Counted from the stretch's first letter, positions 29,271 through 39,723 are shown. The stretch is DNA of 64,000 nucleotides from Nitrospirales bacterium (GCA_031315915.1 JALDRK010000016.1:1-64000); one strand, 5' to 3'. The notes: generated by a model not told the origin, from the sequence alone. Made by a program: numbers and translations.

Positions 29271-31816
29271 TTAAAGCTTTCCGGCTTCTTCTTCCAAGAC
29301 AAACGCTTCGAGGATATCACCCGCTTTGAGATCGTTATAATTTTCGACCCCTATTCCGCATTCGTATCCCTGCTGGACTTCCCGGGCATCGTCCTTGAAG
29401 CGACGCAAAGAGCCGATTTTCCCCTCATACATCACCACCTGATCACGAAGGACCCGAATACGGGCATTAGACCTGACGATAGTCCCATCACTGACATAAC
29501 ACCCGGCGATCACCCCGACTTTGGGTACCGTGAATAATTGTCGAACCTCAGCATGCCCGGTTACCCGCTCTTTTATGGTAGGCGCCAACAGTCCTTCGGC
29601 AGCCGAACGGATATCATTCAACACTTCATAAATAATGTTGTACAGTCGAATCTCCACTTTTTCCCGTTCAGCTAAACCGGTGGCTTTTGAATCAGGCCTG
29701 ACATGAAAACCGACAATGATGGCATTCGAAGCCGACGCTAAGAGCACGTCCGATTCGTTAATCCCCCCGACACCACTATGAATCACCCGAAGCTTCACGG
29801 CCTTGGTCGATAGTTTCTGAAGAGCCTCGACCAATGCCCCGATCGATCCTTGCACATCCGCTTTGACGAGAAGGGCCAATTCCTTGGTTTCCCCATCCTG
29901 GATATCGGCATAGAGATCCTCCAGGGTTTTTTTCGGAGCAGGCGACTGCCCTACATCTTTTTGTTTTTGCTGTCGGGCCCCGGCAATTTCCCGGGCCGCA
30001 CGATCATCCTTCACCACCACTAATTGATCTCCGGCCTCGGGGACACCCAATAATCCAATGACCTCAACAGGAGTCGATGGTCCGGCCTTCTTCAAGCGTT
30101 CCCCCTTATCAGAGGTCAATCCCCGAACCCGGCCACTCACCGCTCCCACCACAAATATATCGCCGATTTTTAATGTCCCACCCTGAATCAGCATTGTAGC
30201 CACCGGTCCACGACCGCGATCCAACTTCGCTTCCAGCACCACACCCCGGGCGGAACAGCCCACGTCGGCTTTGAGTTCCATGATTTCGGCTTGAAGCAGC
30301 AACATATCCAGGAGGTGGTCCAGCCCAAGATTTTGCTTGGCGGAGACCTCCGCATAGATGGTTTGACCACCCCAGGACTCCGAGTCAATCCATACTCGGC
30401 CAGGTTTTGCTTTACACGGTCCGGGTTCGCCCCGGGCTTATCCATTTTATTCACCGCAACAATAATCGGGACATTGGCCGCCTGGGCATGGTTGATGGCT
30501 TCAACGGTCTGAGGCATCACTCCATCATCAGCAGCCACGACCAGCACGACGATATCCGTGACTTGGGCTCCACGGGCCCGCATGGCCGTGAAGGCTTCAT
30601 GTCCCGGGGTGTCCAAAAATGTCACTGCCCGATCCCCGACCTTTACAAAAGAAGCCCCGATATGCTGCGTAATGCCCCCAGCCTCGCGGTCCGTCACTTG
30701 GGTTTTTCGAATGGCGTCCAATAAGGAAGTTTTGCCATGATCGACATGTCCCATAACCGTCACTACTGGGGCTCGAGGCTCTAATTGCTTGGCCTCTTCT
30801 CCCTCCAACGCCTCTTCAAGCAACGCCTCTCCGCTTTTTTCCACAACGGTCTCCACGGCAATACCATACCCCTCGGCAATCAAAACGCCCGCCTCTAAGT
30901 CCATGGGCTGATTCAGGGTTTTAATTACATTCAAGTCCATGAGTTTTCTGATGATTTCAGTCGGTTTTTGGCCTAACAATTCTGCGAACTCTTTGACTGT
31001 CATTCCGGACGCCACCTTTAACCCTTTTTTCCGTGGTTTGGTAATTTCCCCGACTGTAGCCGGTTGGACCTGGCGAGAGCGTTCTTCCCTTCTCAATGTC
31101 GGAAGAGGCCGGAGGTCCTGCCAAACAGCCGCATCCTCAAATCTGGCCGCAAACAGATCCTCATCCCGTAAGCGCGGAGATTTCTTGGTTTTCTTCCCCT
31201 TCTCTTCCGCTTCCTCACGACCAACGCTTTTTCTATCCGGCCTTCCTTCACTTTTCTTTTCTTTTTCTCCCTCTTTGCCTGTGACTACTTGGGGTCCTTG
31301 AACCGCCTCAAGGGAACCCGCCGCAGCCGTTTCACCCACAACTTCTCCCGGTCCCTTCCCAGACAAAACCGCCACATCAGTCGGGGAATCGTGTGATTCG
31401 AATTCCTGAGGAGGAACGACCTCTATCGTATCTGTATGGTCGTGGTGCCCATCACCATCACCCTCGGGTCTTGACGAAGGAAATTCCTCAGCTTCGCCGG
31501 AAATATCTTCGTCGGATTTTTTCCTCTTTATCAGAATACGTTTTTTATCAACCTTTTTCGGCTCTTCAACGGTGCTCTCGCCGCTTAACTTCGCGCCGAT
31601 GTGAGAGGAAGGGCTTTCGACCGCGGCACGACTAAAGGGCCCATCTTTAACGACCGGTTCAGGAATCTTGCCCTGCAACACATCAATAGCCCACTTCGCC
31701 ACATCTTCTTCCACGGCATTACTGTGAGACGTGACGGAGATTCCCAGTCGCACTAATTCGGGAATCAACAGACGGCTTTCCATCCCGACTTTTTTTGCTA
31801 TTTCATAAACTCGCAT
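29271..31816 (-). pseudogene. infB: Translation initiation factor IF-2, frame broken near 30382
   Basis: IF-2 of about 849 codons in two frames. The first (31816 to about 30382) has the IF2_N helical domain ([20 protein letters not shown]), a charged low-complexity linker, a second IF2_N-like segment ([20 protein letters not shown]), and the G domain with [23 protein letters not shown] and NKMDKPG. After LAEYGLT the frame is lost; restoring one C in ACTC-GGAG gives [19 protein letters not shown] and joins the second frame, which runs through domains II-IV to ELKADVG... and the C-terminal fMet-tRNA-binding domain ending at 29271. IF-2 is essential, so an assembly or sequencing error is far more likely than a true pseudogene. 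Confidence 0.93.
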
Positions 31817-31825
31817 TCCAATCCT

Positions 31826-33049
31826 TTACCCTGCTTGAGCCTCTCCCGGTAGCGGTGATGGACGTTCCGATTCGCTGGAAACCTCTTCAGACCCACTCAG
31901 GTCCGTGACGGCTTCTTGTTCCGCATTTCCAGTCGTTTCCCCTGACCCGCCTTGGATTTGAGCTGCCTCTTCGGCCAAAGCCGCTTTAATTTCAGCCTCT
32001 CGTTCCAGTTTTTCTTTTTCGTATTCCGAGGCGCTGATAATGTCAATTTTCCACCCGGTTAACTTGGCCGCCAATCGCACATTCTGACCGTTTTTCCCAA
32101 TTGCTAAGGAAAGCTGGGAATCAGCCACGACTACTAGGGCCGACTTCTTTTGCTCGTCGATTCCGACTTTTTCAATAGAGGCAGGATTTAGGGCTTCCCC
32201 GATAAAGACACGCGGATCATTGGTCCAGGGAATAATGTCAATTTTTTCCCCACGAAGTTCCCTCACAATAGCCTGGACCCGAGATCCCTTGACTCCCACA
32301 CATGCCCCGACCGGATCGACGGCTTTATCGCGAGAAACCACAGAAATCTTGGTTCGATCGCCTGGCTCACGAACCACGCCCTTAATTTCAACAATTTTTT
32401 CTGTAATTTCAGGGACTTCCAGCGCAAACAACTTCACCACGAATTGCGGATGCGCCCGAGACAAAATAACCTGGACATCCTTCGATGTCCGGCGGACTTC
32501 CAGAAGTAAGGCTCTAATTCGATCACCCCGACGGTGCGCCTCACGAGGAATTTGCTCTTGAATGGGCAGTAAAGCCTCAGTCTTCCCAATATCGACCAGA
32601 TAATTTCGTCGTTCCTGGCCTAAAATCACGCCATGAACCAAGTCTCCCACTTTCTTGGAATATTCCCGCTCGATGGATTCCCATTCCGCTTCCCGAACTT
32701 TTTGACAAATTACTTGCTTGGCTGCCTGGGCAGCAATGCGACCAAATTCCTCCATATCAATTAAGGAACCAATCTCGTCGCCCATTTCGGCTTCGCCATC
32801 AATCCGTCTGGCCTCCTCGAGAGAAATTTCCGTCCGTGAATCCACGACCGTTTCCGAAATGGTTTTTTTCGATACAATGGAAATTTCACCCGTTTCCGGG
32901 TCAATATCGACCTGGATATTTTCACCTTGTCCAAACCGTTTTTTTGCCGCCGTCAAAAGTGCAGATTCCAGGGCGGCCAACACTTTGGCTTTGTCAATCC
33001 CTTTTTCTCGACCAATCTGATCAATGACAGAGATTAATTCACTTTTCAT
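31826..33049 (-). CDS. nusA: Transcription termination/antitermination protein NusA
   Basis: A 407-residue NusA. The N-terminal RNA polymerase-binding domain begins MKSELISVIDQIGREKGIDK. S1 (GDLVHGVILGQERRNYLVDI) and tandem KH domains (VGACVGVKGSRVQAIVREL, LSLAIGKNGQNVRLAAKLTG) follow, then a short acidic tail instead of E. coli-type AR repeats. I chose ATG 33049, preceded by GAGAGGA, over the longer frame from 33082. It lies between rimP and infB (9-bp gap). Confidence 0.96.
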   Translation of the reverse strand: MKSELISVIDQIGREKGIDKAKVLAALESALLTAAKKRFGQGENIQVDIDPETGEISIVSKKTISETVVDSRTEISLEEARRIDGEAEMGDEIGSLIDMEEFGRIAAQAAKQVICQKVREAEWESIEREYSKKVGDLVHGVILGQERRNYLVDIGKTEALLPIQEQIPREAHRRGDRIRALLLEVRRTSKDVQVILSRAHPQFVVKLFALEVPEITEKIVEIKGVVREPGDRTKISVVSRDKAVDPVGACVGVKGSRVQAIVRELRGEKIDIIPWTNDPRVFIGEALNPASIEKVGIDEQKKSALVVVADSQLSLAIGKNGQNVRLAAKLTGWKIDIISASEYEKEKLEREAEIKAALAEEAAQIQGGSGETTGNAEQEAVTDLSGSEEVSSESERPSPLPGEAQAG

Positions 33050-33118
33050 AGGTTCCTCTCGCAAACTCGAAAGACAACCCACCGGCAGGCGGGTTTTCAG
33101 GGAAAGGTTAGCATACCG

Positions 33119-33622
33119 TCAGAATTCAACCTCTAATCTGGCTTTTACGATATCTTCCCATCTCACATCCACCATCTCTTGGGGTTGGAAGCGCCGTGGT
33201 GGAGAGACGCCTAAGTGAATACCCAGTTCCGACACCCCGACCAGACGCCCAAGAATCACGTGATTTTTTGCGATGGGGTTTCGAAGAGTGACCTTGACCA
33301 ACTTCCCCATGACCCGCTGAAAATCTGAAGAATCTTTGAGCGGACGATCAAGACCCGGTGAAGATACTTCAAAGCGACAGGACCGTACCCCTGATTTGGT
33401 CAGTTCCCATGTACGCCGGAGGGTGTGATGGAATTCTTCACATTCCTGAATTCCGATTCCCCCATCCTTATCCATCACCACGCGGGCTGAGGGGTTGGTG
33501 ATCTTCCCAAAGCATTGAACTTCAATGATTTCTAGCCCCAGGGCTCTGGCAATAGGCTCGGCCACTTGCCGAATTTCCTCAGCCAGATTTTTAACTGTCA
33601 AGGCCGGCCAATCGCCTCCCAT
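33119..33622 (-). CDS. rimP: Ribosome maturation factor RimP
   Basis: A 167-residue RimP, needed for 30S maturation. The N-terminal alpha/beta domain (LGLEIIEVQCFG, RVVMDKDGGIGIQECEEFHH) and the SSPGLDRPLK motif are followed by the C-terminal SH3-like domain (VDVRWEDIVKARLEVEF). It is the first gene of the rimP-nusA-infB series. A terminator-like hairpin lies only about 25 bp before its start. Confidence 0.94.
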   Translation of the reverse strand: MGGDWPALTVKNLAEEIRQVAEPIARALGLEIIEVQCFGKITNPSARVVMDKDGGIGIQECEEFHHTLRRTWELTKSGVRSCRFEVSSPGLDRPLKDSSDFQRVMGKLVKVTLRNPIAKNHVILGRLVGVSELGIHLGVSPPRRFQPQEMVDVRWEDIVKARLEVEF

Positions 33623-33645
33623 TTCTGTAGCCTTGATTCAAGACC

Positions 33646-33671
33646 AAAAAAAAGTGGGCTCACGCCCACTT
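33646..33671 (-). terminator. Intrinsic terminator/attenuator in the rimP-nusA-infB leader
   Basis: Reading the minus strand, AAGTGGGC, loop GTGA, GCCCACTT is followed by a T-run (8 A on the plus strand at 33646-33653). The stem is perfect and GC-rich. It lies immediately upstream of rimP and so would end any transcript entering from upstream, either as an attenuator or to stop antisense transcription from the 35-kb genes. Confidence 0.75.
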
Positions 33672-33877
33672 CACTAGGAGCCACGGTAGCACTTTCAACC
33701 CGCAAAGGCAAGCCTTGCCCATCCCACCCTGATGCCCCCCTCACCATGAATTCAGGCCAGAAACCTCAGGAAGCGACCATGGGCATAAGATAAGACCCGT
33801 GATAATGTAATCTTCACGGAAGTGTCCATCCCAGGGGAAACGCAGCCGTTTTTTAGTCCCAGAAGAGGAGCGGAGTT

Positions 33878-34813
33878 ATGGCCACAATTCTTTCAGTTGC
33901 ATCCGGAAAAGGCGGTGTGGGGAAAAGCATGGTCGTCAGCAATCTTGGACTACTCCTGTCCCGAAAAGGGAAAAAAGTCATTCTGGTCGACCTGGATATT
34001 GGCGGGGCCAACCTGCATATTTTGTTTGGAATGTTCCACCCACACTCCACGCTAACGGACTTTCTGACTAACCGGACCAAAACCCTTGAAGAGGCGGCCC
34101 ACCCCATCAATACCATTTCCCACTTGAAACTCATTCCGGGGACAGGGGAAACGTTAATTACCTCCAATTTGCAACATGCCAAGAAAAAACGGTTGATCCG
34201 GCATTTACAAAAATTGGATGCCGACATCGTTCTAGTCGATGTGGGGGCAGGCACCAGCTATCACACCCTGGACTTTTTCCTCCTAGCGGACTACTACTTG
34301 TCGGTGGCCACCCCGGACCCCACATCGGTTCTGGACCTCTATCGATTTATCAAACTCGCGGCTATTCGAAAGGTTCTCACGGCATTCCTGGCTCGTGACC
34401 CGGTATCCGAAACCTTATTAAACCAAGACTTTCATAGCGTCTCCGATGTGTTGGAATCGGTAGGTCGCACCAGTGAATCCGGAATGGCCGTGGCTCAGGA
34501 AGCCCTTAAAGACTTCAAGCCAGCTTTAATCTTAAACCGGATGACCCCCAAGGCCAGAATTAACACCTTGCAGTTACAACAACTACTGAAACAGTACGTC
34601 GGAACCACCCTGGCCGTGGTCGGGAATATTCCTGAGGACACCCAGGTCCATGATTCCATATTGAAATATCTTCCTGTGGTCGACTTTGCGCCAAAGAGTC
34701 CGTCGGCACAAGCTTTCCACCAACTGAGTGAGAATATCTTTTCTTTAATTAGCCAACCCAGGGAGAGGAATAGGGAAGAGATGATAGAAGAACCACGAAA
34801 ACTGAGGGCTTAA
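33878..34813 (+). CDS. MinD/FlhG-like P-loop ATPase
   Basis: A 311-residue ParA/MinD-superfamily ATPase. It has the deviant Walker A SGKGGVGKSMV, DLDIGGANLHILFG (switch I) and IVLVDVGAGTSYHTLDFF (Walker B). AT-rich MinD partners such as MinC/E are absent nearby, and the C-terminal end lacks a clear amphipathic membrane-targeting helix. The closest types I know are the FlhG/MinD-like 'ATPase involved in chromosome partitioning' proteins; the cargo is unknown. AGAGGAGCGGAG precedes the ATG. Nearby SWIM and HDOD genes suggest a regulatory setting. Confidence 0.85.
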   Translation: MATILSVASGKGGVGKSMVVSNLGLLLSRKGKKVILVDLDIGGANLHILFGMFHPHSTLTDFLTNRTKTLEEAAHPINTISHLKLIPGTGETLITSNLQHAKKKRLIRHLQKLDADIVLVDVGAGTSYHTLDFFLLADYYLSVATPDPTSVLDLYRFIKLAAIRKVLTAFLARDPVSETLLNQDFHSVSDVLESVGRTSESGMAVAQEALKDFKPALILNRMTPKARINTLQLQQLLKQYVGTTLAVVGNIPEDTQVHDSILKYLPVVDFAPKSPSAQAFHQLSENIFSLISQPRERNREEMIEEPRKLRA

Positions 34814-34938
34814 ATCGCAACTCATTCAGCTCAAGAGGATCCGGAACGGGAAAAGAGGCCGTAAGGGCATCCCTCGCTCATCCTAGCGCTGCAACCTCAT
34901 GGCGAATCCGGGTTGACTTTTTGAAAATGCCTGAGAAT

Positions 34939-35838
34939 CTAGGAAGAAGAATCGGAAGGTGCCAGGTTTCTAATGGCTTTTGAAAGAGATTTCAAGGTCA
35001 TGGACACACTTTCCAGTTCGGCTCCCTTGCTTTGCAGTTCAGACTGCATGGCTGACACTTTCCCGACCAATCGATCCCGTTCGTTCGAGATCTTCTCAAA
35101 ATCGATGAGTGACTTTTCCAACGCCTTCACTTTACTTTCCAATTCTTTGCAGGAGTCTTGGGCTCGACTGGATTCTCCCTTCACGACCTCAAGTTCTTTG
35201 GTCAGGGTTTCCAACCCGGCTTCCGCGGCTTGCAACCCTTTCTGGGCATCAATCCGGTCTTCTTCACTCTCCAAAAACTGTTGATTCAGCCGCTCAATGA
35301 CCCCAATCCACTCCCGTGCCGTTCCTCGAAGAGAAGGAGAGGCGTCCGGAAAACTCGAGGCTTTTCCCAATCGGCCCACCACCTGCTGGAACCAATCAAT
35401 AAACAGGGTGGCTTCTTTAAAGTTTAAATCCGCGGAAGACGAGGGTTCATCAGCCGAAAAGCCTGGCTCCTCTTTAGGCTGGGGAGGAGGCGTTGGTTCG
35501 ACCTTGGGAGAACCCGATTCATGATTTTGGGAAGACCCATTATGAAATTGGTGTAACAGCACAGCCACGCAATGTCGGCAAAAAGGCTGCTCGGTTGAAG
35601 GACAGGAACATTTCGTGGAAAGCGTCCCCCCTTTTAACTTAATGGTTTGAGAGTACACGCCATAGGTACCATTCACTTCCGCAACCACCTGAGTGGCGTC
35701 GGACTCAAGAATATTCACCCGGCTATCGGCAAAATATTGATTGCCGATTTTAAACACCTGCCCTCCCACCACCGATTGGACCATTTCAGGATCCAACTGA
35801 AACAACTCCTGAGCCGAACAGGCTATTCGATTTCTCAT
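34939..35838 (-). CDS. SWIM zinc-finger and coiled-coil protein
   Basis: About 299 residues from ATG 35838 (GAGG 5 nt upstream; a frame opens at 35859). The N-terminal part ends in a SWIM zinc motif, CSCPSTEQPFCRHCVAVLLH (C-x-C...C-x-H), usually a DNA- or protein-binding finger. A proline-rich linker (PTPPPQPKEEPG) follows, then about 140 residues of long coiled coil (ESKVKALEKSLIDFEKISNE type). The layout suggests a DNA-binding head with an oligomerising rod. I do not know the specific family. It is transcribed convergently to the MinD-like gene. Confidence 0.8.
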   Translation of the reverse strand: MRNRIACSAQELFQLDPEMVQSVVGGQVFKIGNQYFADSRVNILESDATQVVAEVNGTYGVYSQTIKLKGGTLSTKCSCPSTEQPFCRHCVAVLLHQFHNGSSQNHESGSPKVEPTPPPQPKEEPGFSADEPSSSADLNFKEATLFIDWFQQVVGRLGKASSFPDASPSLRGTAREWIGVIERLNQQFLESEEDRIDAQKGLQAAEAGLETLTKELEVVKGESSRAQDSCKELESKVKALEKSLIDFEKISNERDRLVGKVSAMQSELQSKGAELESVSMTLKSLSKAIRNLAPSDSSS

Positions 35839-36039
35839 GCCGTCCTCACTTCCCCACACGCTTGAGGTTTACAATCCGCTCTTCCCTTGAATCCTTTTTC
35901 TTAATCTTTGGGATCAATCAACCGAAAATCAATCAGAGGGCTAACCTGTGCCGCCTTTTTTATCACATTCATACCCCCTTTGCTCAAGTTTGGACAATTT
36001 TTTCTTGATCTGCTCAATTGAGGAATCTTTGCCCCCGCC

Positions 36040-37604
36040 ATGAAATCTCAAATAACGCACGACAGCCCTACCTCCTTTCTCAATAGTCTGTTGGAAGATG
36101 CTCCCGAAACACTCCCAATTCTCAGACAAAGCTGCATTCAAGTCCTCAACCTGACTGAAGATTCCCGATCCAGCGCCGGAGATGTGGGGGACGTGATTAT
36201 GCGGGATCAGGCCCTCATGGCCAATGTGATTAAAATCGCCAATAGCGCGGCGTTTCACACCCGGGTTCCGGTTAAAACTCCGACCCATGCGGTAGCGATA
36301 ATCGGATTTGATGTGATTCGAGCCATGACCGTCGGCTCTCAATTAATCGAACAAGCCGATGCCTACGGGGCGAACACGAAATGTTTAAAACATCTCCTGG
36401 CTCGGGCGCTAGTGGCCGGAACCCATGCACAAGAGATGGGAAACGCCATGAATTTCGGCGAACCCGGTTTTTTGTTTACCAATGCCATGTTGTATTCCCT
36501 GGGAGACTTAATCCTGGCCCTCTGTCGACCGGAATTTTCCGAACAACTGGAAACGATACGTCAACAGGATCCTGACAGTATCCCAAAAGCCGAATTGGCC
36601 CTGCTGGGACGCCCGCTCCGCACCATTGCCGCCGCCATGGCCCGGCACTGGCATTTGCCCGATACTCTGATTACCCTCCTGGATAAAAAACCTGTTTGGC
36701 CTGCTACCAAACCAACCTCTGAGCAACAAATCATGGAAGGCATTGTTCAGGCCGCCAATGCACTCAGCTATACCCTGCTCAACCCCACCGCAAAAGGGCA
36801 AGGCGACATCCTCAACAATCTGATCGAAAAGTTTCTTCCACCCTACGGGTTCTCGTTCGATCAATTAAAACAGATATCCACCAAAGCCTTTCTCAAAACA
36901 TCCGAGATGGCCAAAGTGATTAACATCGAATCTCACCATTTGACTCCTGTCATAGACCAAGACCAACCTACCATTCATTTTCAACCCTTAAACCAACTGA
37001 CCCAGGCCATTCAGCACGCATTAAACCCTGAAGAACACCCACCTGAAACATTAGAAGAGCCCGATTCCGTCACTCCTCCTGCCACACGTCCCGCCCCCAC
37101 ATCCGATCATCTCCTCTTTGACTTCACCCTCCAGGCGATGAAGATTCGTGAAGCCTCCACCTTAACCTTACCTTGGCCGGGAAAACACTGTATGCCTCTT
37201 ACGGATTTGAGCGAGTACTCCTGGCCCTCGTGACACCCAACAAAGAAAAAATCACCGGCAAAATGGGATTTGGAACCTACGTCGACTCCATGGTTCCGCT
37301 TTTTCAGGTGCCATTGAATCCCGGCACCTTCTGCTACCGGCTGTTGATCCAATATCAAACGTTCCGGTACCAGTCATTGGAAAAAGAACCGGATGCAGGA
37401 GTTATCCCGGAGGAATTTCTGAAACAATGGGGACCTTTCTCCGGTCTGGTCGGTGCGCTCTATGCCCCCAAAAAACCCATCGGTTTGATTTTTGCCGACC
37501 GCGGAGCCACCGAAGTCCAGCTGACTGAAGCCGATTTCGCCACATTTTCGATTGTGCTATCCCAAACCAACGCGAATCTGGCACGCATCACCCAACAAAC
37601 CTAA
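36040..37604 (+). pseudogene. HDOD-domain signalling protein, frameshift near 37170
   Basis: About 521 codons in two frames. The first part (36040 to about 37170) holds the HDOD domain: LPILRQSCIQVLNL, IMRDQALMANVIKIANSAAF, THAVAIIGFDVIRAMTVGS and a C-terminal MARHWHLPDTLI segment. The continuation in the next frame (LAGKTLYASYGFERVLLALVTP... to 37604) looks like the GAF-like C-terminal domain seen in some HDOD proteins. One lost base around ACCTTACCTTGG explains the break. HDOD proteins take part in signalling of stress or surface behaviour; the specific role is unknown. Confidence 0.8.
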
Positions 37605-37901
37605 CTGCCCACTCCCTCAATGTTTGTATTCGGCCGATGGGGAAGGTTCCGGCCCTGTCAAAGGACAGCATGGTTATCTTAACCGATGAGAGACGTTACG
37701 CAACCACCCGGTTATGCACACTTGTGCCGGGTGAAAAACAGCAATGGGGCTTTGATGATGAAAAGGGATTGAAAGAATTTAGTAAGCCGAATGCAACCCG
37801 AATATAAGCTTGTCGTACTTTGAAAGCCAATCGGGAAGAGCCGTTACAACCCAAATCGACCAAGTAAAGATAGGGAAACACACGCAGGTAGTTGATATTT
37901 C
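37605..37901. other. Intergenic region between HDOD gene and tRNA-Lys
   Basis: No gene is supported. A nested hairpin occurs at 37705-37733 (CACCCGG ... GCACA-CT-TGTGC ... CGGGTG). It has no T-run in either direction, so I do not call it a terminator. Confidence 0.45.
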
Positions 37902-37977
37902 TGGTGAGCCGCGTGCGGCTCGAACGCACGACCCTCGCCTTAAAAGGGCGATGCTCTACCAACTGAGCTAGCGGCTC
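37902..37977 (-). tRNA. tRNA-Lys (anticodon TTT)
   Basis: A complete cloverleaf on the minus strand: acceptor GAGCCGC/GCGGCTC, D stem GCTC/GAGC, anticodon loop CTTTTAA with TTT at 34-36, and T arm GTGCG-TTCGAGC-CGCAC. The discriminator A and CCA are encoded. Confidence 0.96.
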
Positions 37978-38059
37978 ACAGAAGAGGCGATGCTACCAAT
38001 GCATCCCCTAGTTGTCAAACCACCTTGAAGCTATCATCGAGCACAGAAGAAGATAGTAC

Positions 38060-39364
38060 CTACCGTTTTTTTGACGTGACAAGCGGGTTGCGCAACACAA
38101 TGGTATCTTCACGTTTCGAACCGGTGGAGATCATATCGATCCGGCATTCCGTGAGTTCTTCAATACGACTCAAATACCGTTTAGCCGGAACTGGCAGGTC
38201 CTTATAGGAACGCAAACCGGTCGTATCCGTCGACCAGCCCTCCCACCGTTCATACACCGGCTCACACCCATCCAGGACTTTCAACTCGGCCGGCATCTCT
38301 TTATGCATTTTTCCTTGATAGCGATAGCCTGTACAAATTTTCAATTCCTTGGCCTCGTCCAACACATCCAATTTCGTAATAGCCAGAGAAGTAAGACCAT
38401 TCGTTCGTACCGCGTGGCGAAGCAGAACACTGTCCAGCCACCCACACCGTCGGGCTCTTCCGGTCGTTGAACCATATTCGTGTCCCCGTGTCATCAACAT
38501 CTCGCCGATCGCATCCTTCAATTCTGTCGGAAACGGACCACCTCCGACACGAGTGGTATACGCTTTGGTGACTCCTAAGACGGCATCGATTTTGGTCGGT
38601 CCCACTCCACTTCCCGTGCACGCGCCTCCCGCACAGGAACTGGAAGAAGTCACAAAGGGATAGGTACCAAAATCCACATCCAAATGCGTGCCTTGGGCCC
38701 CTTCAAACAGAATGCGTTGGTTTTTGGCCATCGCTCGATCCAGCGCCAACGATACATCGGTAATATACGGGCGAAGACGTTCCCCATAGGCTTCATACTC
38801 TTTGGTGATGGACTCCACTGTAAAGATATCGGCTTTGTGGACATGTTCCAGAAACGCATTGGTCTCAACCAAATTTTCTTCAACCTTTTGGCAAAAGACC
38901 TCGTGATTCAATAAATCTCCCATGCGAATGCCGATTCGGGCCATCTTGTCGACATACGCCGGTCCGATGCCCCGCCCCGTGGTGCCGATGCGTCGCACGC
39001 CTTTGGCCTGCTCGGCGACTTTGTCGATCGCCTTATGATAGGGCATGATGACATGAGCCCGGTGGCTGATGAAAAACCGTTTGCCGACTGCAATGCCCTG
39101 CGCTTGCAGATGATCCAACTCACCGATGAGTCCGCCGGGATCAATCACAACACCATTACCCAAGATACAGGCCTTACCTCGATAGAGGATCCCTGAAGGA
39201 ATGAGATGAAAAATAAACGTCCCTTTGTTGGTAATCACCGTATGCCCGGCATTGGATCCCCCTTGATAGCGGACAATGACCTGCGCATCCTTGGCCAGCA
39301 AGTCCACGATTTTCCCTTTTCCTTCGTCTCCCCACTGGGAGCCCACCACAACCAAGGCGGCCAT
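38060..39364 (-). CDS. purA: Adenylosuccinate synthetase
   Basis: A 434-residue enzyme joining IMP and aspartate with GTP in the first committed step to AMP. VVVGSQWGDEGKGKIVD, GGSNAGHTV, GTTGRGIGPAY, FEGAQGTHLD, GVTKAYTTRVGGGPFPTE and ITKLDVLD are all present. The start is ATG 39364, with GGAGG 4 nt upstream; the frame opens slightly earlier. The leader contains both a promoter and a terminator-like hairpin (listed separately), pointing to transcriptional control. Confidence 0.97.
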   Translation of the reverse strand: MAALVVVGSQWGDEGKGKIVDLLAKDAQVIVRYQGGSNAGHTVITNKGTFIFHLIPSGILYRGKACILGNGVVIDPGGLIGELDHLQAQGIAVGKRFFISHRAHVIMPYHKAIDKVAEQAKGVRRIGTTGRGIGPAYVDKMARIGIRMGDLLNHEVFCQKVEENLVETNAFLEHVHKADIFTVESITKEYEAYGERLRPYITDVSLALDRAMAKNQRILFEGAQGTHLDVDFGTYPFVTSSSSCAGGACTGSGVGPTKIDAVLGVTKAYTTRVGGGPFPTELKDAIGEMLMTRGHEYGSTTGRARRCGWLDSVLLRHAVRTNGLTSLAITKLDVLDEAKELKICTGYRYQGKMHKEMPAELKVLDGCEPVYERWEGWSTDTTGLRSYKDLPVPAKRYLSRIEELTECRIDMISTGSKREDTIVLRNPLVTSKKR

Positions 39365-39397
39365 ATATCCTCCGCGTGAAGTCACTTGACAGTAGAC

Positions 39398-39430
39398 AAA
39401 AAAAAAGCTCCGACGAGAGTCAGCCAGAGC
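39398..39430 (-). terminator. Intrinsic terminator-like hairpin in the purA leader
   Basis: Minus strand: GCT..CTGAC-TCTC-GTCGG-AGC followed by nine T. The stem has one asymmetric bulge. It ends about 33 nt before the purA start and begins roughly 12 nt after the -10 box of the candidate promoter. Confidence 0.65.
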
Positions 39431-39441
39431 CGCAACAGGGA

Positions 39442-39470
39442 ATCGTAGGTTTTAATCGGAAATTTGTCAA
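39442..39470 (-). promoter_or_regulatory. Candidate sigma70 promoter of purA
   Basis: Minus strand: TTGACA (39470-39465), a 17-bp spacer, then TACGAT (39447-39442), a 4/6 match to the -10 box. The predicted start near 39435 puts the terminator-like hairpin at the very 5' end of the transcript. Confidence 0.55.
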
Positions 39471-39558
39471 CGTGAAAATCCTGTCGGAAAGGGCGGTCAC
39501 CATGGAGTCTCCTTTCCTTGACCCATCCCCAAACCCGTGATAGCATCTTTTTCGGTGT

Positions 39559-39634
39559 GGGGCTGTAGCGCAGTTGGGAGCGCGCGTGAATGGCATTCAC
39601 GAGGTCGCCGGTTCAATCCCGGCCAGCTCCACCA
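39559..39634 (+). tRNA. tRNA-Ala (anticodon GGC)
   Basis: A complete cloverleaf: acceptor GGGGCTG/CAGCTCC with one G-U pair, D stem GCGC/GCGC, anticodon loop ATGGCAT with GGC at 34-36, and T arm GCCGG-TTCAATC-CCGGC. The discriminator A and CCA are encoded. Confidence 0.97.
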
Positions 39635-39723
39635 ATTTTCATCCCTCCTTTCCGTCTTCCTCATCTACGACAAAGGGGTTTGGATATCTGAATTACTTCC
39701 AAGAGCTTGGCTGATCGGTCTGT

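Noticed and set aside
37696-37962. Minus-strand frame of 88 codons
   Set aside because: It runs through the tRNA-Lys gene.
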